This document shows positions 1 to 7,168 of a DNA stretch of 60,914 nt, in pieces; positions within the stretch are counted from its first letter, which is position 1; each line of letters begins with the position of its first letter. The position numbers were made by a program, and so were the translations under genes. The stretch covers positions 1 through 60,914 of the forward strand of contig JALGZR010000041.1 of NCBI GenBank assembly GCA_025774805.1. The letters are read 5' to 3'. The notes under the pieces are model-generated. The model had not been told where the DNA came from. It ran no database searches and worked only from the letters and a program-made list of their open reading frames with translations. The stretch is from a bacterium. GTDB taxonomy: Bacteria > ARS69.

Positions 1-306
1 GACGGCAAGTTCATCTGGCCGGGCTACGGAGAGAACAGCCGCGTTCTCAAGTGGGTCTTCGAACGCTGCGAGGGGACCGGCCAGGCCGTGGACACGCCCA
101 TCGGTCGGCTCCCGACCGTCGAAGCTCTGGATACGAACGGCCTCGATATCTCGGAGGCGAACCTCGAAGAACTCCTCCGCGTCGACGTCGAGGGCTGGAA
201 GTCCGAGATCCCGTCCATGAAGGAGCATTTCGCGAAATTCGGAGACAAGCTGCCCCAGGGTCTCAAGGACGAGCTCGCGGCTCTGGAGAAGCGACTGAAC
301 GGGTAG
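1..306 (+). CDS. pckG: Phosphoenolpyruvate carboxykinase (GTP), C-terminal end, partial
   Basis: The gene enters from the left edge in frame 1 and ends at TAG 304-306, leaving the last 101 residues. The enzyme converts oxaloacetate plus GTP to phosphoenolpyruvate in the cytosol, a gluconeogenic step. The fragment starts DGKFIWPGYGENSRVLKW, which matches the conserved C-terminal nucleotide-side segment (WPGFGENSRVLKW) of GTP-dependent PEPCK. The helical tail after it, ending in LEKRLNG, is also typical. Everything upstream, including the P-loop and metal site, lies outside the window. A strong hairpin follows 52 bp after the stop, so this is probably the last gene of its transcript. Confidence 0.9.
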   Translation, partial: DGKFIWPGYGENSRVLKWVFERCEGTGQAVDTPIGRLPTVEALDTNGLDISEANLEELLRVDVEGWKSEIPSMKEHFAKFGDKLPQGLKDELAALEKRLNG

Positions 307-358
307 CCTTCGGAATCGAAGAAGACGGGGCGCGGAACGGCCGCCCTGAGAAGTGCCG

Positions 359-384
359 GCGGGCGGGTCTTCGGACCCGCCCGC
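359..384 (+). terminator. Rho-independent-type hairpin after pckG
   Basis: An 11-bp perfect stem (GCGGGCGGGTC with its complement) closes a TTCG tetraloop. Only a weak T-rich stretch (TTCCGTT) follows. The position, 52 bp after the pckG stop, fits a transcription terminator. The short T tract leaves some doubt about intrinsic efficiency. Confidence 0.75.
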
Positions 385-506
385 TTCCGTTGGCGGGGGC
401 GGATGGCGTGGACAGGTCACCCGGCCTGAGTGTATCCACTCAGAACCCCACCACTATGTCAACGAATTGTCCGCACAAGATACTTTATCGTGAAGGCGGC
501 GATTCA

Positions 507-1112
507 TCAGATAAACAGGGTGACACCGCCCGTGACCTGGAATGATGCTCCATCCGTATCGAGATCGAAACCTTCGGTGGTCTCGTCCGACCATGCATTG
601 AGAATGAGTCGTCCTTCGCCACTCAGGCCCACACTATCTGATACGAGCACTTGCACTCCGATCTTCCCGAAGGCCGAGAGAGCTCCGATGCCGTCAGAAT
701 CCACACCCGTAAACGACTCCCCCGTACGAGTGTAGTCCCAAGCCAGAATCGAGAATCCGCCCCCTCCACCGAAGAACAACCGAGCTGGCGACTCGGGGGG
801 CATCAGGAAAAACCGCACCCCGCCGAGAAAGCTCAGGAATCCTGCATTGTTATAGACAAGTTCGGGAGCCCCGCCTACTGCATCCATCAGAAGGAAGGAA
901 ATATCACCCTCAATGGCAATATTGCCCTCCAGTTCGAAGCCCCCGCTTCCGCCGAAAATGATGCCTGTGCTGAAGGTGTCTCCAACGTCCCCACTGAATC
1001 CGCCACCACCGCCCCGCCCTTCAAAAAAGAGCCCGTCCGCAAACGCTGATGATGGGATTACGATGACCACAGTGACAAGAGCAAACAGGGCACAGCGTCT
1101 GATGTTCCTCAT
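507..1112 (-). CDS. Exported glycine-rich beta-barrel-like protein
   Basis: 201 residues. The N-terminus MRNIRRCALFALVTVVIVIP followed by SSAFA-DG is a clear Sec signal peptide with a signal peptidase I site near residue 25. The mature part alternates polar and hydrophobic residues, is rich in glycine (an RGGGGGF run near residue 33, FFGGGGGF near 115) and ends in ...GGVTLFI, with an aromatic near the C-terminus as in outer-membrane barrels. The family is not recognised. It is probably a small outer-membrane barrel, with no known activity. Base composition is less GC-rich than the rest of the window. The MITE-like element begins 52 bp upstream of its start, so its promoter is either between them or inside the element. 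Confidence 0.7.
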   Translation of the reverse strand: MRNIRRCALFALVTVVIVIPSSAFADGLFFEGRGGGGGFSGDVGDTFSTGIIFGGSGGFELEGNIAIEGDISFLLMDAVGGAPELVYNNAGFLSFLGGVRFFLMPPESPARLFFGGGGGFSILAWDYTRTGESFTGVDSDGIGALSAFGKIGVQVLVSDSVGLSGEGRLILNAWSDETTEGFDLDTDGASFQVTGGVTLFI

Positions 1113-1164
1113 GATCGACCCCTTGCGAATGAGGGTGAGACGAGCAATTCCCCAGATGTACGCC

Positions 1165-1348
1165 CTAGCCCGGACTATTCATGAAGGATCTGCTGCGATC
1201 GCGGAACCACGCCACCGGACGGGCGTCCTCGGGGTCCGTACCCTGCGACGTATGGCTGAAATACGCCTCGGGTCCAAACCCCTGCGGGTGCCCGTCCGGT
1301 GGGCGTCTCCGCGATCTCGCGACGATCTTCATGAATAGTCCGGGCTAG
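1165..1348. mobile_element. MITE-like 176-bp imperfect palindrome flanked by CTAG
   Basis: Positions 1169-1185 (CCCGGACTATTCATGAA) recur exactly as the reverse complement at 1328-1344. A second pair of arms lies inside: 1197-1224 and 1290-1316 share GCGGA and a nearly perfect ACCGGACGGGC block. The whole 176 bp could fold into one long hairpin. CTAG flanks both ends (1165-1168 and 1345-1348), as expected of a 4-bp target duplication, although CTAG is itself a palindrome and could be part of the repeat. No open frame in it looks real. The features fit a non-autonomous miniature element moved by a transposase elsewhere. The end sequence and 4-bp duplication recall IS1380-type elements from memory, but the family is unverified. 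Confidence 0.75.
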
Positions 1349-2208
1349 TAGGATTCCAGATCTACTCCGGAAAGGACATCTTCCCATCGTGATTCGTAGA
1401 TACGATCCACACTCGACAGGCTACCGTAGATCGATCCCGTGTACCAGCCCAGAGCGAAGATCGAGAACGTTGTGCCAAGGAAGTTCAGATCCCTGTCAAA
1501 TGCCTCGACTGCTCCAGCGATCAGAAGACCGTTTACGAGAAACGTCGCCAGGGCAGTCTGTCTCTTGCCTGCGACCAGATAGCCTGCTCCAGGTGCTAAA
1601 GCCAGCAAGCCGGCTGCCAGCTTCGAAGGCTTATCGATATCATCCGCATCCTCCAGGATGTTCTTGAACCGATCGACCCTACTGCATCCACTCGTACGGG
1701 CATCAACATCCCAGGCTCGCCGCGCCGAACCGACGTCCTTGCGGCTCAGATGCGAGAACCCAAGTAGCAGGACCGCTCGGCAACGCTCTTCGGAACGAAT
1801 CGTACTCGTATCAAGGGCCTCTAGTTCGCGAACGGCATCGTCGGCCCGTCCGAGTCGGATCAGAGAATCCGAAACTTCGAGAGTCGCAATCGTCCTGATG
1901 TCGGGAGATAGATCCATCGCTCTGACCTTCTCGCCCCACAGAATGGCTTCCTTCCACTTTTCTCCGCGGCGATGAACACGGACTACTCCGAGCGCCGCCC
2001 GATCACGCAGCTCGTGATTCTCTGCCAGATGCAGCACACGAAGGTACCAGGAAGCACTTCGATACAACTCACCCTGGTTCTCGAGCCACTCGGCGTGCCG
2101 ATACTCCTCGTTCAGGGTCATCTCATCGCCACCCGCTCCGGCCTCGACCGGCACTAGCGGGAGCGCATGCATGACGAGCGCAACCATCAGGCGTACGAGC
2201 ACACTCAC
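1345..2208 (-). CDS. Exported TPR-like protein with C-terminal hydrophobic DUF5683-like region
   Basis: 287 residues. A signal sequence (LMVALVMHALPLVPVEAGAG) is followed by helical TPR-like repeats (about residues 30-180). Then comes a hydrophobic segment starting LLALAPGAGYLVAGKR and containing FLVNGLLIAGAVEAF and FSIFALGWYTGSIYGS, probably two or three membrane-associated helices. Proteins of this shape often sit next to yidD-like genes, and here the start overlaps the stop of the YidD-like gene by ATGA (2205-2208), indicating translational coupling. The family suggests envelope assembly, but no enzymatic role is visible. The TAG stop codon lies inside the CTAG that borders the MITE-like element, so the element inserted exactly at the end of this gene. 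The reading frame is not shortened if CTAG was the target. Confidence 0.7.
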   Translation of the reverse strand: MSVLVRLMVALVMHALPLVPVEAGAGGDEMTLNEEYRHAEWLENQGELYRSASWYLRVLHLAENHELRDRAALGVVRVHRRGEKWKEAILWGEKVRAMDLSPDIRTIATLEVSDSLIRLGRADDAVRELEALDTSTIRSEERCRAVLLLGFSHLSRKDVGSARRAWDVDARTSGCSRVDRFKNILEDADDIDKPSKLAAGLLALAPGAGYLVAGKRQTALATFLVNGLLIAGAVEAFDRDLNFLGTTFSIFALGWYTGSIYGSLSSVDRIYESRWEDVLSGVDLESY

Positions 2209-2627
2209 CTGCTATCCCGCCGCGCCTGAGTGACAGGATCGTAGCGCAGGACCCGATTGCCAACGACCACGATCGGGTAGTGACATAGATCATGACCACA
2301 GCGGTTGAGACGATCCACCGTCATGAGAAATGCGACCGATGCCGATTTCCGTCTATACGCTTCCAGAGAGTAGTGGGAGCAACTCGGCGACATCGGACAG
2401 GGGTTACCCTTCGTTGGTCCTATAAATCTCTGGTATGCGTGAATCATCAAACGACTTGGTGACGTAGAATCGCTCGACCGATAACGCACGGTCTCGTTCT
2501 TCTCCAGTACAAAGGGATCGGTCTGTAAGCTCCAGGGACCACGGAGATCGACACCGGCCGCTCTTTGAGGCGCGCATGGACCCGCTACGAGAATCAAGAG
2601 AAGGGCAAGCACGTACAAGAACATCAC
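2205..2627 (-). CDS. yidD: YidD-like protein with N-terminal signal/anchor sequence
   Basis: 140 residues. The core IHAYQRFIGPTKGNPCPMSP continuing SCSHYSLEAY matches the YidD (DUF37) signature, in which a Y..F.SP....CR..PSCS.Y..EA motif carries conserved cysteines. Classical YidD is a roughly 70-90-residue amphipathic protein that helps YidC-dependent membrane insertion. This one is longer and starts with a hydrophobic stretch (MMFLYVLALLLILVAGPCAP) that looks like a signal or lipoprotein signal. It would therefore act on the periplasmic side, unlike the E. coli protein. It is coupled by 4-bp overlaps to the genes on both sides. The family assignment is fairly sure. The exported location is read from the sequence, and the role is inferred. 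Confidence 0.7.
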   Translation of the reverse strand: MMFLYVLALLLILVAGPCAPQRAAGVDLRGPWSLQTDPFVLEKNETVRYRSSDSTSPSRLMIHAYQRFIGPTKGNPCPMSPSCSHYSLEAYRRKSASVAFLMTVDRLNRCGHDLCHYPIVVVGNRVLRYDPVTQARRDSR

Positions 2628-3202
2628 CCAACCTGCTCCGATTGATCTGCCTTCGTCACATCAACCGAAACTCCGTTCACCACGAACGATGATACGATCG
2701 TCTTCTCTTCTACCTCTGCCTTCTTTCCTTTCAAGAAGATACCAAGACAGCACACCATCCCGGCCACGGCTGCAGATTCCTCGAAGTACTCTGCGCCTTG
2801 GATTCGGTGCTCCCCCTCCAGGAGCACAGCCGACCCATCTACGGCATTGCACCTTTGAGGACGAAGTACCAACAGGCCGGCCTTGCCAACAATTCCGGTG
2901 GAGACGGCCTCTTCAACGGATCCACTAGCCGGGGCCCCGCGCTTAATCACTACAAATCCTCGACTACGAACATCGAAGGCCACTCGTAGCAGTACTGACT
3001 CGCCCACCATTGCGGTTTCCGAGGATAGAGGTTGGGCGATTTCAAGGTACACGGGTGTTCCGCGGCCCAACGGAACCGGATCGCCGCGTGCGCTATATGC
3101 GACACCGACCGCAAGCAGCGACAGAACGGCGCACTCAATCCCCCTCCGCAATCGCCTCAACGCAATCAGCCTACGGACCAGGTTGGGTACGGTGGCCGAC
3201 AC
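2624..3202 (-). CDS. Exported protein of unknown function, paralogue 1 of a tandem pair
   Basis: 192 residues, starting at GTG 3202. An Arg-rich N-terminus precedes a hydrophobic stretch (ECAVLSLLAVGVAYSARG), then a domain beginning with PLGRGTPVYLEIAQPLSS. A second hydrophobic segment (AAVAGMVCCLGIFLKGKKAE) lies near residue 145. The neighbour upstream has the same order of blocks: a GTP[VI].L start, V.VIAQGA/VVIKRGA, A.SGSVEE-type loops, AVDG..., a CC-containing hydrophobic helix and a KG..AE tail. The two therefore arose by duplication. No catalytic motif is seen. The start directly abuts the paralogue's stop (3203), and the stop overlaps the YidD-like gene by ATGA, so all four genes form one operon. 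Confidence 0.65.
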   Translation of the reverse strand: MSATVPNLVRRLIALRRLRRGIECAVLSLLAVGVAYSARGDPVPLGRGTPVYLEIAQPLSSETAMVGESVLLRVAFDVRSRGFVVIKRGAPASGSVEEAVSTGIVGKAGLLVLRPQRCNAVDGSAVLLEGEHRIQGAEYFEESAAVAGMVCCLGIFLKGKKAEVEEKTIVSSFVVNGVSVDVTKADQSEQVG

Positions 3203-3853
3203 CTACGTCCCTACCGATACTGGCCCCACGACATTCCCGCGCACGGTCGAGCCGGCGGCGATCTCTGCAGGACCGCCCTTCTGAAGCAGCCCGAGGATAC
3301 AACATAGTAGCGTAATCACCAGGCTTGAAGTCTGCTTGTCCTCCCCCAGCACCTGCTTCTGACCTGTGAGAGCAATCGTCGTTCCGTCTACTGCCTGGAC
3401 ACTTCGGAGCACTACCCCGATGTGCGCTGGTTTGCCGATTGACCCCCGCCTCTTCGAGGTCACAACCTCAGCCTGGGCAGTGGCGCCTTGGGCGATCACG
3501 ACAACGCCACCGATCCTAAGATCGTTTACTACGTTCAGCATAATCGTCTGACCGACGACCGCGCTCACGGGACTGACCGAACTCTGGAAAGCAAGATCGA
3601 TGGGCGTACCGTTGGGGATCTCTACGGGTGCAGCAATCGCGACCGAAGGACCGATCACGGTGTTCAGCCAAAGAAGAGTCAGTGATAGCGCTGCTGTACG
3701 ACGATGGGAGGGTGCGAAAACCACAGGGGACCTCCGGTGTCTGATTCGCAAGCCAAACAAACCCGAGGAGGGCTCTTTGGACCGCGAACTGAACGGATTC
3801 GTGGATGTTAGCGCGGTGATCGGGATTAGCAAGTCTGAAACTCCGCCGGCCAT
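3203..3853 (-). CDS. Exported protein of unknown function, paralogue 2 of a tandem pair
   Basis: 216 residues as drawn. The first 45 residues look unlike a signal peptide, and the hydrophobic segment comes late (AALSLTLLWLNTVIGPSVAI, about residues 53-72), so the true start may be internal at a non-ATG codon. The body begins IPNGTPIDLAFQSSVSP and contains VVVIAQGATAQAEV, SVQAVDGTTIALTGQ and the hydrophobic helix SLVITLLCCILGLLQKGGPA. It is homologous along its length to the next gene (paralogue 1). It is the first gene of the leftward operon ending at 1345. No known domain is recognised. The repeated GTP[IV]-AVDG layout suggests a small beta domain followed by a membrane helix. Confidence 0.6.
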   Translation of the reverse strand: MAGGVSDLLIPITALTSTNPFSSRSKEPSSGLFGLRIRHRRSPVVFAPSHRRTAALSLTLLWLNTVIGPSVAIAAPVEIPNGTPIDLAFQSSVSPVSAVVGQTIMLNVVNDLRIGGVVVIAQGATAQAEVVTSKRRGSIGKPAHIGVVLRSVQAVDGTTIALTGQKQVLGEDKQTSSLVITLLCCILGLLQKGGPAEIAAGSTVRGNVVGPVSVGT

Positions 3854-4232
3854 TCCCTACCGAGAGATGCATGGCCAAGACTGGTTCCAGCAACGACTTA
3901 GGACTGATCTCGACTGTGAGGCCCGGGAGGGGAAGAAGCCGGCGACATCGGAGCACGCTCCAGAGCAGGTTGTCTGCAGGGTCCGGGAGGTGGAGAACTC
4001 GATCTCGCGCCCGGAGGGTCCCAGGACCCCGGGGATTCAAGCCAAGAGAGAACGTGTCTAAAGTTCCTCCTGGAGAATGGCCTCCATCGTCTCTCGGATC
4101 CGACCCCGGATCGTAAGAGCACCATGAAAGCGCGGGCCAGGCCACACACATCAATTTCCCTACGGTCTCGTCGAATTGAGGTACAATCCCAGCGGACGGT
4201 TGCCTGCGGCAATCGTAGACGCGAGATTCGTC
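3854..4232. other. Non-coding gap between divergent operons
   Basis: About 380 bp separate the leftward operon of small exported proteins from the rightward PDZ-barrel operon. It should hold both promoters. I see no open frame with a plausible signal, no RNA gene and no clear hairpin. An in-frame TTG at 4176 could extend the rightward gene by 19 residues but has no ribosome-binding site. Confidence 0.4.
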
Positions 4233-6476
4233 GTGACCAAGGTCTCCGGCAGCTCTCTCCGGATACGGGCTTGGCTCACCTTCTGCCTTGCGGCAGGTGT
4301 TTCGTCGGGTCCCTTCCCGCTTACCCCGGCACGCGCCGAGGCCTCGCAACCGTACCTCGGCCTCTTGGTCTCTCGTGTATCCATCACGCAGAGAATCGCC
4401 GCCGGGATGAGTTCCACGGACCCGGGAGTGCAGGTCGCTGGCGTGGATCCGGGATCTCCCGCGGACCGGGCTCGAGTCAAACGCACCGACATCGTTCTCC
4501 GAGCCAACGGGCAGATGATCCGCTCTCCCGAGGATCTCGATGCCGAGCTTGCCATGTTCGAGCCCGGGCAGAAGATTCGTCTTCTTCTGCGACGCGGTGA
4601 GGAGCAGCGGGAACTCGCCCTTCAGGTGGCCGAGGTCCCTGGGGGCTACCTCGGCTTCGCGGTTCGTCCTCTCTCCGAGCTCGAATCGCTCGATGTGGGG
4701 CTGCCTCCGGATCTCACGTCCGGCGGTGATCCCGCCGTCGTGAGCTGGGTGCAGCAGGATACTCCTCTGTCGCGCGTGCGGGGATTCGGCGAGAACGCCG
4801 TGATCATCGCGCTCAACGGTGAGCCCGTTCGTTGGGTGGAGGACTTTCGTCGCAAAGCCGACGAGGTCCGGCTCGGGGACGAGATCCTGATCCGCTACTA
4901 CCGAGAGGGACGCTATCGAGATCTCTCCATCGTGGCGCAGGCCCCACCCCGATGGTGGTCCGGGCTGCGCCTCGAGGAGCTTTCACCACTTCTCATCGAC
5001 ACTGAGTCCCTGTCCCCCGCGGAGGTCGAGGAGGGGGGGCTCTTCGTGCGGCGAGTCGAGGCGGACTCCCCCGGTGAGAAAGCCGGCTTGCGACGGGGAG
5101 ATCGGATCGTGGCTCTGGACGGAGCTGCGGTCTCCCGGCTCGACGAGTTCGAGCAGAAGTACGCCGCACTCGCCCACGGAGTGAGCGTTCCGCTGGGAGT
5201 GCGACGATCCGGCGGATCCCGCGAGACACTGATACTTCAGCGGGGGGCCCAGCTCGGCGCAACGAGGGAGAGACCCGAGACGGTGACGCCCTTCTCCTTT
5301 GCGCTCACACCGAGGCGATCACGGGGAGGCCGCCTCTGGGTGGCCCCTTTGGATGGTCCCACGATGCGCATTGGCCAGGTTCCCTTTCTCCTCCCCATCC
5401 CCTTGATCTGGACGAAGGTGACCGGACCTGTGTTCACCGGTCGAACGAGTTTTCACTGGGCGAGCGGAGAGTACGCGGCGGGGAGCGTCGTCGCTTCACC
5501 ACGGGCCGGCTCTATCGCGACGGTCAGCTGGGACTACTCCTACGGCACGTCCGACGCACGCTGGTACCACTCGGCAAACCTCGATCTGCGGGCCCCGGGG
5601 CTTCCTTCAGTGTCGTACGTAGACCGGCCGCGACCCTTCCATCGTGAGCAGATCTCGAATCTTCCGGAGACGTGGTTCCTGTCCGCGTTCTTCGGTGAGG
5701 ATCTGCTCCGCTACGTGGACATTCAAGGGTGGGCGGTCACCTGGGAGGCAATGGACCGACCGTCTCCGGGCCACGACGTGGCACTGGGATTCGAATTCTA
5801 TCGCGAGGAGCCCGTGGAGAACTCCTCCACGAAGAGCCTGTTCGGAAGGCGCGCTTTCTCGCAGAACCCATTCGACGAGATCGATGCCGGGCGCTCTCAC
5901 ACCGCCACGCTCACCTACTCGTTTGACAGAATCTGCTGGCGGTCATGGACCCGGAACCTGGTCACGGCGGAAGTCCGCGTGGCGGGAGGCGTGCTCGGCG
6001 GTGACCAGGAATTCGTCCGGTGGGAAGGGAACGCCACCCGCGCCGTGCGGCTTCTCCGGAGACTGTATGCCGACGCGCGGTTGCGCGCGGGCGCGGCCAC
6101 CGGCAGCCTGCCCTTTCAAGAGGAGTTCGCCGCCGGCGGCAAGGGAACGCTTCCCGGTTACCGGGATCACGAGTTCTCCGGCGATCGCACGGTCCTTCTG
6201 CAGTCGCGTGTCTCTTGGGTTCCCTTCGCTCAACCGGAGCAACCCGTCCAGTATCGACTCTTCGTCGGGCTCGACGCGGGCAATGCCTGGCGGGTCGACG
6301 ATGTCCCCAGCATCCCCCGCCTTCGAACGAGCTTCGCATTCGGACACGGGGTGTACATCCCGGCCAGATTCTGGATTCCCTTCCCAGTGGGCATCTCCAC
6401 ATCCTGGGCCGTCCCGCTCGACGACGATCGGGGCTGGCGGTTCCACCTCGACGTCCTGGGAGGTGCACCACGATGA
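4233..6476 (+). CDS. Triple-PDZ protein with Omp85/BamA-like C-terminal barrel
   Basis: 747 residues from GTG 4233, chosen because it gives a normal signal peptide (MTKVSGSSLRIRAWLTFCLA...PARA-EA); an in-frame TTG at 4176 is the alternative. Three PDZ-like domains follow, at about residues 40-130, 130-235 and 235-335. The best is the third (GLRRGDRIVALDGAAVSRLD). From about residue 355 the chain alternates like a beta-barrel and carries GGKGTLPGYRDHEFSGD, the RGY-type signature near the end of Omp85/surface-antigen barrels. No POTRA domain is recognised, so the PDZ domains occupy that place. It is probably an outer-membrane protein with a periplasmic peptide-binding arm. It overlaps the next gene by ATGA. 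Substrate and role are unknown. Confidence 0.75.
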   Translation: MTKVSGSSLRIRAWLTFCLAAGVSSGPFPLTPARAEASQPYLGLLVSRVSITQRIAAGMSSTDPGVQVAGVDPGSPADRARVKRTDIVLRANGQMIRSPEDLDAELAMFEPGQKIRLLLRRGEEQRELALQVAEVPGGYLGFAVRPLSELESLDVGLPPDLTSGGDPAVVSWVQQDTPLSRVRGFGENAVIIALNGEPVRWVEDFRRKADEVRLGDEILIRYYREGRYRDLSIVAQAPPRWWSGLRLEELSPLLIDTESLSPAEVEEGGLFVRRVEADSPGEKAGLRRGDRIVALDGAAVSRLDEFEQKYAALAHGVSVPLGVRRSGGSRETLILQRGAQLGATRERPETVTPFSFALTPRRSRGGRLWVAPLDGPTMRIGQVPFLLPIPLIWTKVTGPVFTGRTSFHWASGEYAAGSVVASPRAGSIATVSWDYSYGTSDARWYHSANLDLRAPGLPSVSYVDRPRPFHREQISNLPETWFLSAFFGEDLLRYVDIQGWAVTWEAMDRPSPGHDVALGFEFYREEPVENSSTKSLFGRRAFSQNPFDEIDAGRSHTATLTYSFDRICWRSWTRNLVTAEVRVAGGVLGGDQEFVRWEGNATRAVRLLRRLYADARLRAGAATGSLPFQEEFAAGGKGTLPGYRDHEFSGDRTVLLQSRVSWVPFAQPEQPVQYRLFVGLDAGNAWRVDDVPSIPRLRTSFAFGHGVYIPARFWIPFPVGISTSWAVPLDDDRGWRFHLDVLGGAPR

Positions 6477-7168
6477 GTGGACCGGGTCGCCGAGGACGGG
6501 TGGGCTATCGAGCCATCTTTCTCATCGTGGTCACGCTCGCGGTCGCGGGTCCCGTCCGGGGGCACGAACTCGATTCCCTGGACTGCCGCGTTGAGGACGG
6601 TGCGATGACGCTCGGGTTTCTCTTCCCCGTGGCCACCTTGCCGCTCGCGGAGCTGGAGAAGGTCCTCGAGGACCAGGGTCTGCTGGTCGAAGTGCGCGTA
6701 TCCATCGAGGTTCGCAAACAGGGCCGGTTCCTCAGCAGCACCTTCGTGATGACCACCAACGTCAGAACCCTTGCCTACAGTCGCTGGTACGACGAGTTCG
6801 TTCTGAACGAGAATGCGAAGGAAATCCTGACGAGTCGAAGCTACTACGGAGCCGTCGATTCCTTCCGCCGCTACGATGGTATCGAGGTCGCGGAGACGGG
6901 CATACTCGAGCCGGACGCCGACTACCGAATCATCGTGGACGTCAAGGGACGCCTCCGACTTCCGGAGGTCGGTGGGGCTGGGGAAAGCCTTTCACTCGCC
7001 GGACTGAGCCTTCCCCTGGAGCTGGCCGATCGACTGCGGAAAAAGAACGAGGTGTTCTCCATTCGTACCCAGTCGGAGAAGTTCTCGGGCCGTGACGTGC
7101 CCGCCCGGCTCTTCCTGGATATGCCGCAGTCCGGCTCGAATGAATCGCAGTCGAGGCCCCGATCGTGA
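6473..7168 (+). CDS. DUF4390-like exported protein
   Basis: 231 residues, starting at ATG 6473 inside the stop of the barrel gene, with a strong GGGAGGTG ribosome-binding site at about 6457. The signal peptide is AIFLIVVTLAVAGPVRG-HE. The mature part begins LDCRVEDGAMTLGFLFPVA and contains WYDEFVLNE. It has the general look of DUF4390 proteins, which are often encoded just before NtrY-like membrane sensor kinases. Here it precedes a HAMP-AAA-Ser/Thr kinase instead, overlapping it by GTGA. It is likely a periplasmic partner or ligand domain of that kinase. This is inference from gene order, and no enzymatic motif is visible. Confidence 0.6.
   Translation: MSGPGRRGRVGYRAIFLIVVTLAVAGPVRGHELDSLDCRVEDGAMTLGFLFPVATLPLAELEKVLEDQGLLVEVRVSIEVRKQGRFLSSTFVMTTNVRTLAYSRWYDEFVLNENAKEILTSRSYYGAVDSFRRYDGIEVAETGILEPDADYRIIVDVKGRLRLPEVGGAGESLSLAGLSLPLELADRLRKKNEVFSIRTQSEKFSGRDVPARLFLDMPQSGSNESQSRPRS

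Noticed and set aside
426-443. CTGAGTG-TATC-CACTCAG hairpin as a terminator of the gene at 507
   Set aside because: Only 7 bp, no T tract on the minus strand, and no supporting context.
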